Source: Gallionella sp. (lineage in GTDB: Bacteria > Pseudomonadota > Gammaproteobacteria > Burkholderiales > Gallionellaceae). From it: a stretch of DNA of 64,000 nucleotides. The stretch's first letter is position 1, and every line of letters begins with the position of its first letter. Position numbers and translations under genes: made by a program. Below, one piece after another: positions 42,334-52,305 of this stretch. The stretch covers positions 1 through 64,000 of the forward strand of contig JAQTYN010000001.1 in the NCBI GenBank assembly GCA_028688275.1. Direction: 5' to 3'. Below the pieces are notes generated by a model. That model was not told where the DNA came from. It did not search any database and saw only the letters and a list, made by a program, of their open reading frames with translations.

Positions 42334-44319
42334 TCACACTTTCAAGGTCGGTGGTTGCGTTTCTCGGCAAACTAGCTGGAAGAAAGTCACAGTGCCTAAA
42401 ATGACACTCGTTATGAAAAACGGTATTGCAGGAAACATATATCTGGAAGCCTGACCATACCATGAGCTGGCATCTAGAATTCCAAACAACCCAACTCTTC
42501 CGAGAACAACTAGGCTGACAATACCAGCTATAACGAGCGTGTCAGTCCCCAGCTTCCTTCTATAAATAGATATAAAAATAGCCAACAAGGTCAATCCCAA
42601 TAATACCCAGTCAATCAAAGACCATACCTTGGCAATCAAACCAAGGAACACATCGGGCTTGGTTGGGTCTATGTGATTATTTAACCGTTCTAATCTGGCG
42701 GGTTTTGTAGATGGTATAAATAAACTATCAATCCCCACGCGCACGCCTTTCAAACTTGCTATATCGCGAATCTGACCTGTCGACAGCCCCGTCAAGTCCA
42801 ATTGCCCAATTTTCCCGTTATCTAAACGCACATACAGCTTGTTTTGATGTTCTGTATTGGCTCGAATCGAGAACGGTATCGCACCAATCACATCGGGTCG
42901 CTCAGGTGCATCAAGTAAGTTCCATGCCCCCCCTTGATTCCCTCGTAAACCAATCAGACTTCTTGGCGGAGCAATCACCCATCCGACTATCTCAGTATAT
43001 TGGGGTATTTTACGTCGTCCGAGAAGTAAGCTAAAATCCGCAAGCTGTTTTGGGGTCGCATTTTCACTCGGTCTATCTAAGTTGGCGAGTGACACAGAGG
43101 GAGATATGGTCAATTCAAACTCCCTTAGCAATGATTCAGGCAGATATTCTATCCATTTCTTCCAGTCTGGATCGACAAAAGGAATCAATGTGGAACGCTT
43201 GTTAAGAGTCCCTTTTAAAAAAGCCTGTTCCAGTTCATCTGCTATTGCCTTGTATTGTGTTTCAGCATTTGTTGCGGTGGAATGCCATCCCACCGAGGCT
43301 GCCGCATCCCGAATTGCCCAATAAAAAATCCAATCGCCAATTTCATTCGTGACACCTGATTCCATTTCAGAAGTCATTCGTGCTAAGTTTTGCCCAACGC
43401 GCCCCTCAAAATAAGGTTGAAGTTGTGCGAAAGTCGGACTGGCACGATATGCAATATTTCTCGTTTCAGCCACTACGGTTACATGTCTAGGGGTCTCTTT
43501 TATAGGAGCAATCGCCATTAGTGCGTTAACGGCTCGAACGTACTGTGGAGCTGCTAATTCATAACGTGCAAAAACACCCCAGCGAGCATAGTTCACACTA
43601 GCTAATAAGCAACCAATGACTATGGTCGCCACAATTGGAGTGACTATCAGAGGGTATAGTAAATTGCCGCGATTTTCTTGTTTCCACCAGTAATTACCTC
43701 TCATCCAAGAGAGTATGACTATGCCAATTATTGGCAGTAGCAACAAAAATCCCTCTTTACGTGTATGGAAGGCAATTGCAAATCCGATACTATAAAGAAA
43801 CAATGCAACTCTTCGTCTTAGGAAATCGCTTGGGCTCTGACGCAAATTCCATATATCCAAAGCGGCGGCTATAACAAAAACTACAATTACGGTAAGAAAG
43901 GTCTCCGCTAATGCCCTGTCAAACAAAACAAGACTATAAGGATGATATGCAAGAAGGATAAATGCAAAAACGCCCGCCCAAGTTTTTTTTGACAATTTAG
44001 AAATAGCAAATCCCAAATAACCCGCACCAATTAACCAAGCATAATCAATTGCAACGCGAGCAGGAAAGCCAAAATCACTTAGCACCATTAGCCAAATTCC
44101 ATATATGGGTAAATGGGCAAAAGCCATATTATGGTAACCACCACCGATAAATCGGCGCAAGGCGGCATCGACATGCCAGTATTCATCGTAAGGGGAAAAT
44201 GTCGCTAGAATGTCGCGATCAGAAGTTAGAAATACACGAAATGTCACTATACAAAATAATGCAATCAGCAAAATAGCTTGTTTTGATATTAACCTGCCGT
44301 GAATTGTTGTTTTCTTCAT
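42334..44319 (-). CDS. Large polytopic membrane protein, probable GT-C glycosyltransferase
   Basis: From the ATG at 44317-44319 (661 residues), with a 4-base overlap to the acyltransferase stop, the protein has about ten membrane helices in its first 350 residues (for example AILLIALFCIVTFRVFLTS, AGVFAFILLAYHPYSLVLF, GNLLYPLIVTPIVATIVIGC) and three at the C-terminus (VLLGLTLLAIFISIYRRKLG onward). A middle soluble region lies between. The N-terminal SDRDILATFSPYDEYWHVDA holds acidic residues like the first-loop motif of GT-C transferases (for example ArnT). I cannot name the donor. The longer upstream start would read through the acyltransferase gene and is rejected. Confidence 0.7.
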   Translation of the reverse strand: MKKTTIHGRLISKQAILLIALFCIVTFRVFLTSDRDILATFSPYDEYWHVDAALRRFIGGGYHNMAFAHLPIYGIWLMVLSDFGFPARVAIDYAWLIGAGYLGFAISKLSKKTWAGVFAFILLAYHPYSLVLFDRALAETFLTVIVVFVIAAALDIWNLRQSPSDFLRRRVALFLYSIGFAIAFHTRKEGFLLLLPIIGIVILSWMRGNYWWKQENRGNLLYPLIVTPIVATIVIGCLLASVNYARWGVFARYELAAPQYVRAVNALMAIAPIKETPRHVTVVAETRNIAYRASPTFAQLQPYFEGRVGQNLARMTSEMESGVTNEIGDWIFYWAIRDAAASVGWHSTATNAETQYKAIADELEQAFLKGTLNKRSTLIPFVDPDWKKWIEYLPESLLREFELTISPSVSLANLDRPSENATPKQLADFSLLLGRRKIPQYTEIVGWVIAPPRSLIGLRGNQGGAWNLLDAPERPDVIGAIPFSIRANTEHQNKLYVRLDNGKIGQLDLTGLSTGQIRDIASLKGVRVGIDSLFIPSTKPARLERLNNHIDPTKPDVFLGLIAKVWSLIDWVLLGLTLLAIFISIYRRKLGTDTLVIAGIVSLVVLGRVGLFGILDASSWYGQASRYMFPAIPFFITSVILGTVTFFQLVCRETQPPTLKV

Positions 44320-45440
44320 TTTTTTGTGCTTCTTTCTATGAACCGCTTCCCAAGAGCAATACCACGAATCTCTATGTGGCGATACGTTAACTCCGAGATT
44401 AATAATGTCGGCATTAGAACGAATAACGCGCATACCGCAAAACCATAACCTCCTAGTGTTGGATAGCAGTATTCGTAGATTCGGCGAGTTAGCGATCCAG
44501 TTAAATAAATAATCACTGCATGTGTCAAGTAGATACTGTAACTGCGCTCGCCAATATGTTGCAATACTGGATGAGCCATCCATTTTTTTGTACTAACCAC
44601 GCTCAGCACAGCTATAAATCCAAAAGAAAGCCCCCAAAGTTGCATATCAGGTCGCCCTAAAGCAACCAAGAACGTGGCTGCATCAGACAGCAAAAAAAGG
44701 GTCAGTACTGGCCCCAGTAGAACTGCAAGCCACCATAGACTGCGTCGTACCATGCCCATTGACGAGTTGATTTTCTGAACCGTCCAATATCCCAAAACAC
44801 CGCTGCAAAACACCCCCAGTTGAGACATAAAAGCATAGTGTGCATATCCAGACGGAATGCCAGCATCAACTTCTAATGCACGTCGATAGGTATAACTGGC
44901 CAAGATTGCTAAAAAACTCAGTATAGCTGCAGCGCGTAGCGATCGCACTGACACCATGATAAGAGGAAGAAAAGCATAAAACACCATTTCCACACCGATA
45001 GTCCAACTCGCCCAGACAATTCCTTCCGCCTCCTTAGGTGCGAAATTAAAGATAAATAACAGGCTCATTAGGATACGTTGAAAATCCAGCTTACCATTGA
45101 AGACATAAATGATTAATAAGCAATGCACCACTAACATGATGTAAAAAAATGGCGCAATACGAAAGAACCTTTTTGTCAAATACCCAAAGATCCATCTTGA
45201 ACCATTTGATTGCGCATATTTTTGATTCGAGTAAAGCAGGGAAAATGCACTTAGAACAAAAAACAGCAAAACCCCTGTCCCGCCATGTGATGCGATTAAA
45301 CCCCACGATTTAGGGAGGGGGATTAATGCAATATAATGAAGGTGAAATAAGAAAACCATGAGTGCAGCCGCTCCTCGTAGGGCATGAATCCCCGCAAGAT
45401 GATGTGCGCCACCCGCCATCTGAGTCGAGACAGTATTCAT
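44316..45440 (-). CDS. Acyltransferase 3 family membrane protein (OafA-like)
   Basis: From the ATG at 45438-45440 (374 residues) the protein has the family start GIHALRGAAALMVFLFHLHY with the conserved R-x10-H pattern. About ten membrane helices follow (FFVLSAFSLLYSNQK, FYIMLVVHCLLIIYVF, WLAVLLGPVLTLFLLS) and HIGERSYSIYLTHAVIIYLT near the C-terminus. It probably O-acetylates the polysaccharide. Start and stop overlap the neighbouring genes by 4 bases, showing tight coupling. Confidence 0.92.
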   Translation of the reverse strand: MNTVSTQMAGGAHHLAGIHALRGAAALMVFLFHLHYIALIPLPKSWGLIASHGGTGVLLFFVLSAFSLLYSNQKYAQSNGSRWIFGYLTKRFFRIAPFFYIMLVVHCLLIIYVFNGKLDFQRILMSLLFIFNFAPKEAEGIVWASWTIGVEMVFYAFLPLIMVSVRSLRAAAILSFLAILASYTYRRALEVDAGIPSGYAHYAFMSQLGVFCSGVLGYWTVQKINSSMGMVRRSLWWLAVLLGPVLTLFLLSDAATFLVALGRPDMQLWGLSFGFIAVLSVVSTKKWMAHPVLQHIGERSYSIYLTHAVIIYLTGSLTRRIYEYCYPTLGGYGFAVCALFVLMPTLLISELTYRHIEIRGIALGKRFIERSTKK

Positions 45441-45988
45441 TTTAGCTCCGTCACGCCAAGCATGAACCAATCAAACCAAGGCTTCCCATCGCCGTTATCT
45501 ACCACTACGGTTAATAACTCAGCATTTGTAAGATTGATTGTTTTCATATTATTCGAATCACGGCTTACCTCAAACCGCCCCATTGATTTTCCATCTAACA
45601 AAAACTCCACACCTACCGTTCCTGCTTCTTTAACCGCAGTAGCATCAGCAGGTAAAGTGGCAATAAATGATTGAGCTATCATTTTGTGGTAGCTGCGCGC
45701 TAGTTTAAAAGAAATCTTGCTTGGACTCTTCTCTCCAGGATGTATGAGAATTCCTTCTTTGCGCAACTCAAACAAGCCCGCTTTATCGTCAATCTCTATT
45801 TTTGAAGCGAGAGCGAACAATGCGCGTGTTTTTTCGATATTGATAGTTGGCAAAGCAGCTTGAACAGCAGTCAGTTTTGGGGCGATGGCACCTGGTGCCT
45901 GTATCGTTTCATACCTATCTCCACACCCTGATAGTAAAATAATCACGGTCAGCAATAACAAGACGTACTTGCTGCTAATCAACGGCAT
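45437..45988 (-). CDS. Hypothetical lipoprotein in the polysaccharide locus
   Basis: The 183-residue protein has a lipoprotein signal, LLLLTVIILLSGC (Cys about residue 22), then a soluble beta-rich domain. The end (GTVGVEFLLDGKSMGRFEVS, then TVVVDNGDGKPWFDWFMLGV) resembles carbohydrate-binding or NPCBM-like repeats; this is a weak impression. It overlaps the acyltransferase gene by 4 bases and the broken epimerase gene by 14. It may bind the polysaccharide at the envelope. Confidence 0.65.
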   Translation of the reverse strand: MPLISSKYVLLLLTVIILLSGCGDRYETIQAPGAIAPKLTAVQAALPTINIEKTRALFALASKIEIDDKAGLFELRKEGILIHPGEKSPSKISFKLARSYHKMIAQSFIATLPADATAVKEAGTVGVEFLLDGKSMGRFEVSRDSNNMKTINLTNAELLTVVVDNGDGKPWFDWFMLGVTELK

Positions 45989-46929
45989 TTCCTAACCTCT
46001 CTGATTCTTTAATCCAATTTTTCATTCGTAATAAACCGTTAGTGGGATCAATTTTGGGAGTCCAACATAACTCTCGTTTTGCTCTTGTTATATCCAATAC
46101 ATTTATGGGGGGCATCAAGAGGACAGGAGGGCATAAACTCAAGCTTCGCTTTTTTACCAGCGATAAACTCAAGAGCTGAGATAAGTTCAACGCGCGTGAC
46201 TGGTACCCCAGCCCCAATATTGAACAGATGTCCCCTACCAGAATAATCCATAACAGATACCAATGCACTAATCACATCTGCGATGTTGATATAATCCCTT
46301 ACAATAGATCCGTCGCCCCACACGTCAATTTTTTCATGATTAATTATTCTACCCATTAAAACTGCTACGGCACCTTGAGTAGAGATTAATCGTTGCCCCT
46401 CACCATGTGGATTTGACACCCGCAAAATGTGGCAATCAATCCCGTGTAGCATCCGATATAATTCCAAATACTTTTCAATCGCTAGCTTTGCTATACTATA
46501 CGAACAAATAGGATCTGTTGGATTTGACTCACTTATAGGTAAGTATCTTGGTAACCCGTAAACTGTTCCGTCAGATGACAAAAATATAATTTTCTTAAGT
46601 CCAGTTTTACGAGCCTGTTCTAAGAGGACAATTGTATTCACTACATTGCTTTGTACGTCATAAGCAGGTGAATCATTCGATGTATTTGGTATGGTTATTG
46701 AAATCAAGTGGAAGCATATATCGCATCCTTACAATGCATATCTAAGACTTTCGGCATCTGAGAAATCCTTCTCGATCAACTCTACTTGGGGCATTAATGC
46801 AGGTGCAATCAATAAGTTTACGCTGGCTCTATCGAATACTCGCACCGATATTCCAGTAAAAACCATCGCCTCAACCAGATGAGAGCCAATAAGCCCTTTT
46901 CCTCCTAAAATCAAAGTGTGCTTATACAT
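45975..46929 (-). pseudogene. Broken NAD-dependent sugar epimerase (GalE/SDR family)
   Basis: Joined pieces give a typical epimerase of about 318 residues. It starts TLILGGKGLIGSHLVEAMVF, keeps SSDGTVYGLPRYLPISESNP and YSIAKLAIEKYLELYRMLHG (Y-x3-K), and ends RAKRELCWTPKIDPTNGLLR. Two lesions break the frame. A TAA at 46729-46731 stands where the family has Gln or Glu (ALQGCD-like: L-stop-GCDICFHL). The other lesion is an extra base in the run of six G at 46107-46112; removing one restores DAPINVLDITRAKRELCW. Either the gene is dead or the assembly contains errors; two independent lesions favour a pseudogene. Confidence 0.75.
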
Positions 46930-46935
46930 GACTCA

Positions 46936-47706
46936 CTATTTAACAACGTTGGGTTTTACCGTAACGAGAACCTCAATATATTCGGCACGGATCCCCTTGT
47001 TTACATCATCAATGTACAACGTATAGGTAAACAACCCTGTTGCGTCAAATATGCATTTGACGATGTCATAGCCCCAGTCCATGGTAACCAATGAGCCTTG
47101 AGAATCAATCGGGTTGCCGTGATATATAGGCGGTTCAACATACTCAATGGAGTCGTCGTTTCTCATTTTGGCACGCAATTTTGAAGCCCCCATTTTGTTT
47201 ACTAGAGGAACCGTAAATATATGCGCGCCACCGGGCTTTAATGTACGTGCAATCTCCTGAAATGCTTTGGCTGGATTAAAAATATGCTCCATGACATCCT
47301 GACTAATATGCAAGTCAATGCTTTCATCGCCAAATGTCATGGATTCAAGATTTTCACATCTCATACCGTTATGCTCTGTTCCTAACTTCTGATCAGGAAA
47401 AAATTGGGATGGTCTATAGACCTTGCATTCCTGAGCTAATCGAATACTGGCACCCCGATTGCCAGGTGACGTTTCATGAATAATCAGATCTCGCCAGTTA
47501 GGGTAGAACTGTTCAATAACCTGCATAAGTGCTCGTTCTCTTGGGATGCTTCCGCATTTTGAGCACAAAAAATGGTCTCTTAGCCAAGCGTTTTTAGCAA
47601 TGAAAGACACTTCTTGGTTGCAAGTGGAGCAATGACCTTGACTCTCGAGAATATTCTCGCCTGTTAATTGTTGTTTTCTCAATAATGAGCGTAGCAATTT
47701 GATCAT
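46936..47706 (-). CDS. Class I SAM methyltransferase with N-terminal zinc ribbon
   Basis: From the ATG at 47704-47706 (256 residues) the protein has an N-terminal zinc ribbon (HCSTCNQEV and LCSKCGSIPRERALMQVIEQ, two CxxC pairs), then a methyltransferase domain with IDLHISQDVMEHIFNPAKAF, EIARTLKPGGAHIFTVPLVN and C-terminal TYTLYIDDVNKGIR. It lies 6 bases upstream of the broken epimerase and 202 bases downstream of the giant protein. Probably a sugar or polysaccharide methyltransferase; the acceptor is unknown. Confidence 0.85.
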   Translation of the reverse strand: MIKLLRSLLRKQQLTGENILESQGHCSTCNQEVSFIAKNAWLRDHFLCSKCGSIPRERALMQVIEQFYPNWRDLIIHETSPGNRGASIRLAQECKVYRPSQFFPDQKLGTEHNGMRCENLESMTFGDESIDLHISQDVMEHIFNPAKAFQEIARTLKPGGAHIFTVPLVNKMGASKLRAKMRNDDSIEYVEPPIYHGNPIDSQGSLVTMDWGYDIVKCIFDATGLFTYTLYIDDVNKGIRAEYIEVLVTVKPNVVK

Positions 47707-47907
47707 TTTTAATTTTCCATTAATATTAAGATGTCGGGGATCATTGTGACCACCCAAAAGACAAATTCAAAAAACTTATAAGTACGCAAAATTTTGAATT
47801 GTGGTGCTCACAATGCTTATTACTGCCCTCATTCAATACCTTGTTTTCCTTGAGTAGCATAAATACAAGAATATAAGGCGAATCGAAAAGTTGAATCTGC
47901 CATTTAA

Positions 47908-50900
47908 TTAGTCAGCCAACCCTAGCCGAAAAGTTTGCGCTTTCTGTTTAACGTCTTCCGTTAGTTGATATGTATTTTCAACCATTTCTTGAACGGCAAT
48001 AATTTCTCGTAATAGTGATTGCCGCTCACCCCCACCAATAACACTTTGTTCATGTCGCCGATGTAGATTGGCTGTTCGCGGAGAAAATGCAATACTCCCA
48101 CCTGCAAGCACTTTAAGATATACAACCCAGTCACCAGCTTTTTTAAATTGAACAATCTCATCAAAATACTTGCTGAAAACACTGTCAATTACATCGCGTT
48201 TAAAGACTACCGCACTTACATTTGGTATGGTATTCAATATAGCTAAAGACGATTTACACTCATCAGCCCCGCTTTCAATGTAAGCGCGTTTCCATTTTTC
48301 CTGAGAAACAGGCGATAAATAATCCCGATAATTTTTGGCTTGCGTTATGCCATCAGCATTAAACTGCTGTGAATCGCAATAGCTTAATACTACCCGCCCC
48401 GACACAAGTGGCGATACAACTGTTTCAAGGAAATCTGGCTCGCTTAAGTCATCAGCTTCTGCAATCCATACAAAATCACCCGTTGCAAGTGAAATTCCCT
48501 TTTGCCATTGCGAGAATACACTACCTGAATTAGTTTCATTAATGACAACTTTTGCCTCAACATGATTTAATGCCAGCCAATTGGAGATTTTAGCAACGCT
48601 TTGATCTGTTGATGCATCATCTAATATAATTAACTCAAAAATGGGTATCGTTTGATTCTTAATACTAGCAAGACGCTCTTCAATGTACCGTGAGTAGTTA
48701 TAATTAGGCACAATTACCGATACTTTCGGCAGAGTTATGCCCAAAATTTCACACAACTCAAATATATATGGTCGAAAAGCAAAATGATCATCTATGTGGT
48801 TTTGCGCAACCGTTCCTAAGTCAGAGGATGTTTCTTTATTGTCAAGTAGCTGACAAATTGCATCAGAAAACAATATCATGTCGAATGATGGAACTGTCTT
48901 CCCCCCTACTTTTTCAACTAGACTTGCCGCCCCACCTGTCCCCGAAAATGCTACAACAGGCACGCCCGCATCAAATGATTCCAATACAACATTAGGAAAT
49001 GGATCTTCTCGTGAAGTCAGCGCATAAACATCTGATCCAGCATGAAACAATGCAGTATCAGGATTGTATCCAACAAAATGGATACGATTTTTTAATGGAT
49101 TATTTTGTAGTCTTTTTTCGATTTCATATTGCATCTCCTGTTCCCAATGCCCTACCCATACAAAATCAATGTCCCCCCGTTTTGCCAGAATATTTAATGC
49201 GCACTCAACAAGTAAATCAGCACCTTTTCTGTGATCCACATAACCAACTGTGAGTACGATATTCGTATTGGCGTTCAAACCAAGCTGATCACGCAGCTTT
49301 CGTCTTGCAGTTTGCCTGTCGTTTCTCCACCTGTTTCTGCGAAACAATCCCTGTGGGCGAATAATTTGCTTGTTTTGCTCTACCACAGCAAACTTTGAGA
49401 AACCATCAGCAACAATTTGTGCTGGAAATACGACAGCCTTAGCATGAGCGGCAATCTGTTTGGCCTGCTCTTCCAAGTGATTGTTTTGAATTACCCCAGC
49501 TAACTCATGTACGAGACAGATACTTTCGATACCCGCATCTTTAAATGCTGGAATTACACTACCCGAAACCGTTGTATTAACAATGGCATGTTTAAAACCA
49601 CGCCGCGTCAATGAATTGGCTAGGTTTCTTATTGTTACACCCTCATGGTCGGCATCGCTTAAATCGTGAACAGTGGCGAGTGCAGAAAAGTCGTTTACTA
49701 GCCGCCCCTTTCCCAGCAGAACAACCTCCACCTCTAAGCGTAAGTCCTGTTTAAGGGCGCGAAGCATTCCTAAAGCCAGAAACTGGGCTCCATGAGGGTG
49801 TGCGTCATGAGATACAAGGATAATTTTTTTATTTTTTGTTTCGCTAGTCAATGCTCTTCGAGTTGCCTCAAGATATGCGTAGCCGTTGCGCTGATCAGGC
49901 TCTAAGTGAGCTCCTTCCGCCCATTCGTTCCATGCATTAACGAAAATTAACCGCTCATCTAAATTATTGGTTCTATCACAAGTTTCAGCAACAGCATTTT
50001 CTAGCCATTCTTGGTAGCCTTTTGGCGTGCTATTTAAAAATACAGTCCCTTTGTTTTTTCTTCTTGCCGTATTGTCCCAAGAAGGACAAACACTTCTGAA
50101 TAGCTTGTAGTCTGGTCTTTGGTAGTTGCGTGAACGTTCAACAAAAATCTGCCAGTTATAAACTGTTCCTCCAAAACGGTCGGACAGTGGCTTAACTGTA
50201 TCGGTGATGTTGGGGGGGGCGGAATTGTTCGGTGGGAATTCGATAGCCGCATCAAAACCATAATTTTTCGGATCAGCTGTTTCAAACGACTGTGTATAAG
50301 CAAGGTAAATCTCGCCAATCCCATTTTTCAGGCACCACTCTCTCCAACGTTTTGCTGTTGCTTTAACCGACGGGAGCAAGCTAGGTCTGTACACCAATAA
50401 CAGTGGTTTCCCATCGATACGTATATAGCGCTCATCTTTTAAGTATTGAGCAATATGTTGGATAAATGCTAAATCGTCCTCAGGCGAATGTTTCTGTCCG
50501 ATAAGAATTTCGCTATCCAAGCCATCCCAGCGACGGCTCCAATTCTCATTCGCCCAGCAGAGGCAGAATGGCAAATCCAAGCTGGGATCAGCTAGATAAT
50601 TTTCAATTGGCTTTTCCAGCAACAGTTTCCCGCCAAACCAGTAAGTATAAAAACAAAATCCGCCAACACCATAGAGCTTTGCTAATTCAATTTGACGATG
50701 TTGGGTCGTTGAGTCGAGTAAATTGTAATAGCCCAATTCGCCAGGTTGATGCGGTTGGTAGTGCCCCTCAAACTGTGGCTGCGCAGGCTTGACATTGGTC
50801 CACTCAGTAAATCCTTCTCCCCACCATGCATTGTTTTCAGCAATCGCATGGAATTGGGGTAGATAAAAGGCAATTAACCTAATAGGTATATTTTTCGGCG

Positions 50901-52269
50901 GCAGTGCTTGAAGCAATGGTACATATATATCCGTCGCTTGCTCAGACGGATGTGATGTTAGAACTTGGTGCGCGGCAAATTCAAACGTCTCATCGCAGGG
51001 CGAATTCATAGCCACCCAGCTGCGGTACGCCTTGCTCCAACTTAACAAAGCGGGAAAATTGCTGAACAACCTGTGTTTAAAAAGCAATTTTTGCCGAGTT
51101 GAGAATGGCATCTTGTGCCATAGCAGGCGCATGCCACCTGAAAGAGTCTTTCTCATAAAACGGTTCGGTTTGTTTACTGCACTCTCTCGAACAAACCGTA
51201 AAGGCTTAGTTATTTTCCAGCTTGTCGAGCTCATGATACGGTCACGCTCTGCAAAATAACTGATGATCTGTCCGTCGCGTTCAGCGACTACTTGATAAAG
51301 GTTTCTGATTTGAAGCTCACGATCAGCCACCGTCAGTTGGAAATTATTGATCTGACTCTCACGGCTCGCCAACGCCTGATTGAGGCTGCTGATCTGCACA
51401 TCACGCTCAGTCATCCGCTGGTGACGGCCTCGAATGAGTGCGATTGCCTTAAAGGCAAGATTGAACTGATCATCGGAAAATGTTTCCTTAGTATCGGGCA
51501 CTTGCTTGCTGTATCCAAAAGTCTCGAAATCCTCCGCATACAATGTACGGATCAAATCAGAACTTCGCTCCGTCACGAACTCTGGAAGATAAGGAATCAG
51601 GCTCTCGTTTGTGCGTCTGTTAGCAAAAGGATCTGGAATATATCCGCCGAGCCGAATCGCTAGTGCCTGACTAAGCTCTTTTGCATTCTCGATTTTGACC
51701 AGCTTTGAGTAATTGATCAGGTCAGGGCGAAGCAGAGTTGCTTGCGGTGTCCAGTGAACATCCCAGTAAGAGGGTGCCTCGTTGATTACGAGATGCTCAA
51801 GAAAATCTTCGAAAGCAGCTGCAATGTCGTCCGAACATTCAATCGGACGATGGAAAAAATTGCATTTGAGGTAAGGGCTTATTTGTAGAGGCTCTCGTAG
51901 TAGCAACTTCGATTGCCATGCCGAAAAAATTCGCTTGTACGGATTGCGGACTACTGCGAACCGGAAATATGAATCTGAGGTGAGCACTTCTGAAAGAGCT
52001 TCTGGCATCAAGCCAGTTACATCGGGTGCCACCTTATAAAAAGTGTCGTGGATAACTAGATCTGGATCAGTCTCGGCACTGTCAGTGGTGCCACGCAAAG
52101 CCTGTGTGTGCCCCTCTAAGGCTGCAAACCACCATTTAAGCGAAGTGCAGGCAACTTTGGGTGTGGAAACGTAGAGAAGCTTGTAACGCTCAGAACGATA
52201 GCTGTTCCAGCGGAGGTAATCAAATAAATTCTCTTTGTCCAACAATGGCCAATCACGAATATCTATCAT
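47908..52269 (-). CDS. 1453-residue multidomain protein: sulfotransferase - coiled coil - WbsX-like - GT4 - GT2
   Basis: Domains in order: residues about 1-270 a Sulfotransfer_2-like sulfotransferase (LLYVSTPKVACTSLKWWFAA is the PAPS loop; RFAVVRNPYKRIFSAWQSKL the 3'-phosphate site). About 280-345 is a coiled coil of repeated ERDxQI units. About 458-800 is a WbsX-like (GH99-related) domain (LIAFYLPQFHAIAENNAWWG, GEGFTEWTNVKPAQP). About 810-1170 is a GT4 transferase (ILVSHDAHPHGAQFLALGML, VGYNPDTALFHAGSDVYALT, EDPFPNVVLESFDAGVPVV). About 1178-1453 is a GT2 domain (VSVIVPNYNYSRYIEERLAS, WIAEADDLSEPDFLETVVSP). No membrane segment is evident. It may assemble, sulfate and lengthen a surface polysaccharide in one polypeptide. 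Confidence 0.88.
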   Translation of the reverse strand: MIDIRDWPLLDKENLFDYLRWNSYRSERYKLLYVSTPKVACTSLKWWFAALEGHTQALRGTTDSAETDPDLVIHDTFYKVAPDVTGLMPEALSEVLTSDSYFRFAVVRNPYKRIFSAWQSKLLLREPLQISPYLKCNFFHRPIECSDDIAAAFEDFLEHLVINEAPSYWDVHWTPQATLLRPDLINYSKLVKIENAKELSQALAIRLGGYIPDPFANRRTNESLIPYLPEFVTERSSDLIRTLYAEDFETFGYSKQVPDTKETFSDDQFNLAFKAIALIRGRHQRMTERDVQISSLNQALASRESQINNFQLTVADRELQIRNLYQVVAERDGQIISYFAERDRIMSSTSWKITKPLRFVRESAVNKPNRFMRKTLSGGMRLLWHKMPFSTRQKLLFKHRLFSNFPALLSWSKAYRSWVAMNSPCDETFEFAAHQVLTSHPSEQATDIYVPLLQALPPKNIPIRLIAFYLPQFHAIAENNAWWGEGFTEWTNVKPAQPQFEGHYQPHQPGELGYYNLLDSTTQHRQIELAKLYGVGGFCFYTYWFGGKLLLEKPIENYLADPSLDLPFCLCWANENWSRRWDGLDSEILIGQKHSPEDDLAFIQHIAQYLKDERYIRIDGKPLLLVYRPSLLPSVKATAKRWREWCLKNGIGEIYLAYTQSFETADPKNYGFDAAIEFPPNNSAPPNITDTVKPLSDRFGGTVYNWQIFVERSRNYQRPDYKLFRSVCPSWDNTARRKNKGTVFLNSTPKGYQEWLENAVAETCDRTNNLDERLIFVNAWNEWAEGAHLEPDQRNGYAYLEATRRALTSETKNKKIILVSHDAHPHGAQFLALGMLRALKQDLRLEVEVVLLGKGRLVNDFSALATVHDLSDADHEGVTIRNLANSLTRRGFKHAIVNTTVSGSVIPAFKDAGIESICLVHELAGVIQNNHLEEQAKQIAAHAKAVVFPAQIVADGFSKFAVVEQNKQIIRPQGLFRRNRWRNDRQTARRKLRDQLGLNANTNIVLTVGYVDHRKGADLLVECALNILAKRGDIDFVWVGHWEQEMQYEIEKRLQNNPLKNRIHFVGYNPDTALFHAGSDVYALTSREDPFPNVVLESFDAGVPVVAFSGTGGAASLVEKVGGKTVPSFDMILFSDAICQLLDNKETSSDLGTVAQNHIDDHFAFRPYIFELCEILGITLPKVSVIVPNYNYSRYIEERLASIKNQTIPIFELIILDDASTDQSVAKISNWLALNHVEAKVVINETNSGSVFSQWQKGISLATGDFVWIAEADDLSEPDFLETVVSPLVSGRVVLSYCDSQQFNADGITQAKNYRDYLSPVSQEKWKRAYIESGADECKSSLAILNTIPNVSAVVFKRDVIDSVFSKYFDEIVQFKKAGDWVVYLKVLAGGSIAFSPRTANLHRRHEQSVIGGGERQSLLREIIAVQEMVENTYQLTEDVKQKAQTFRLGLAD

Positions 52270-52305
52270 ATTTGTACTACAAAATGTAATTTGAACATAT
52301 CTACT

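Noticed and set aside
42334-44583. Longer 749-residue start of the large membrane protein
   Set aside because: The extra N-terminal 88 residues read through the acyltransferase gene in another frame; the ATG at 44317-44319 overlaps its stop by 4 bases, as elsewhere in the operon.
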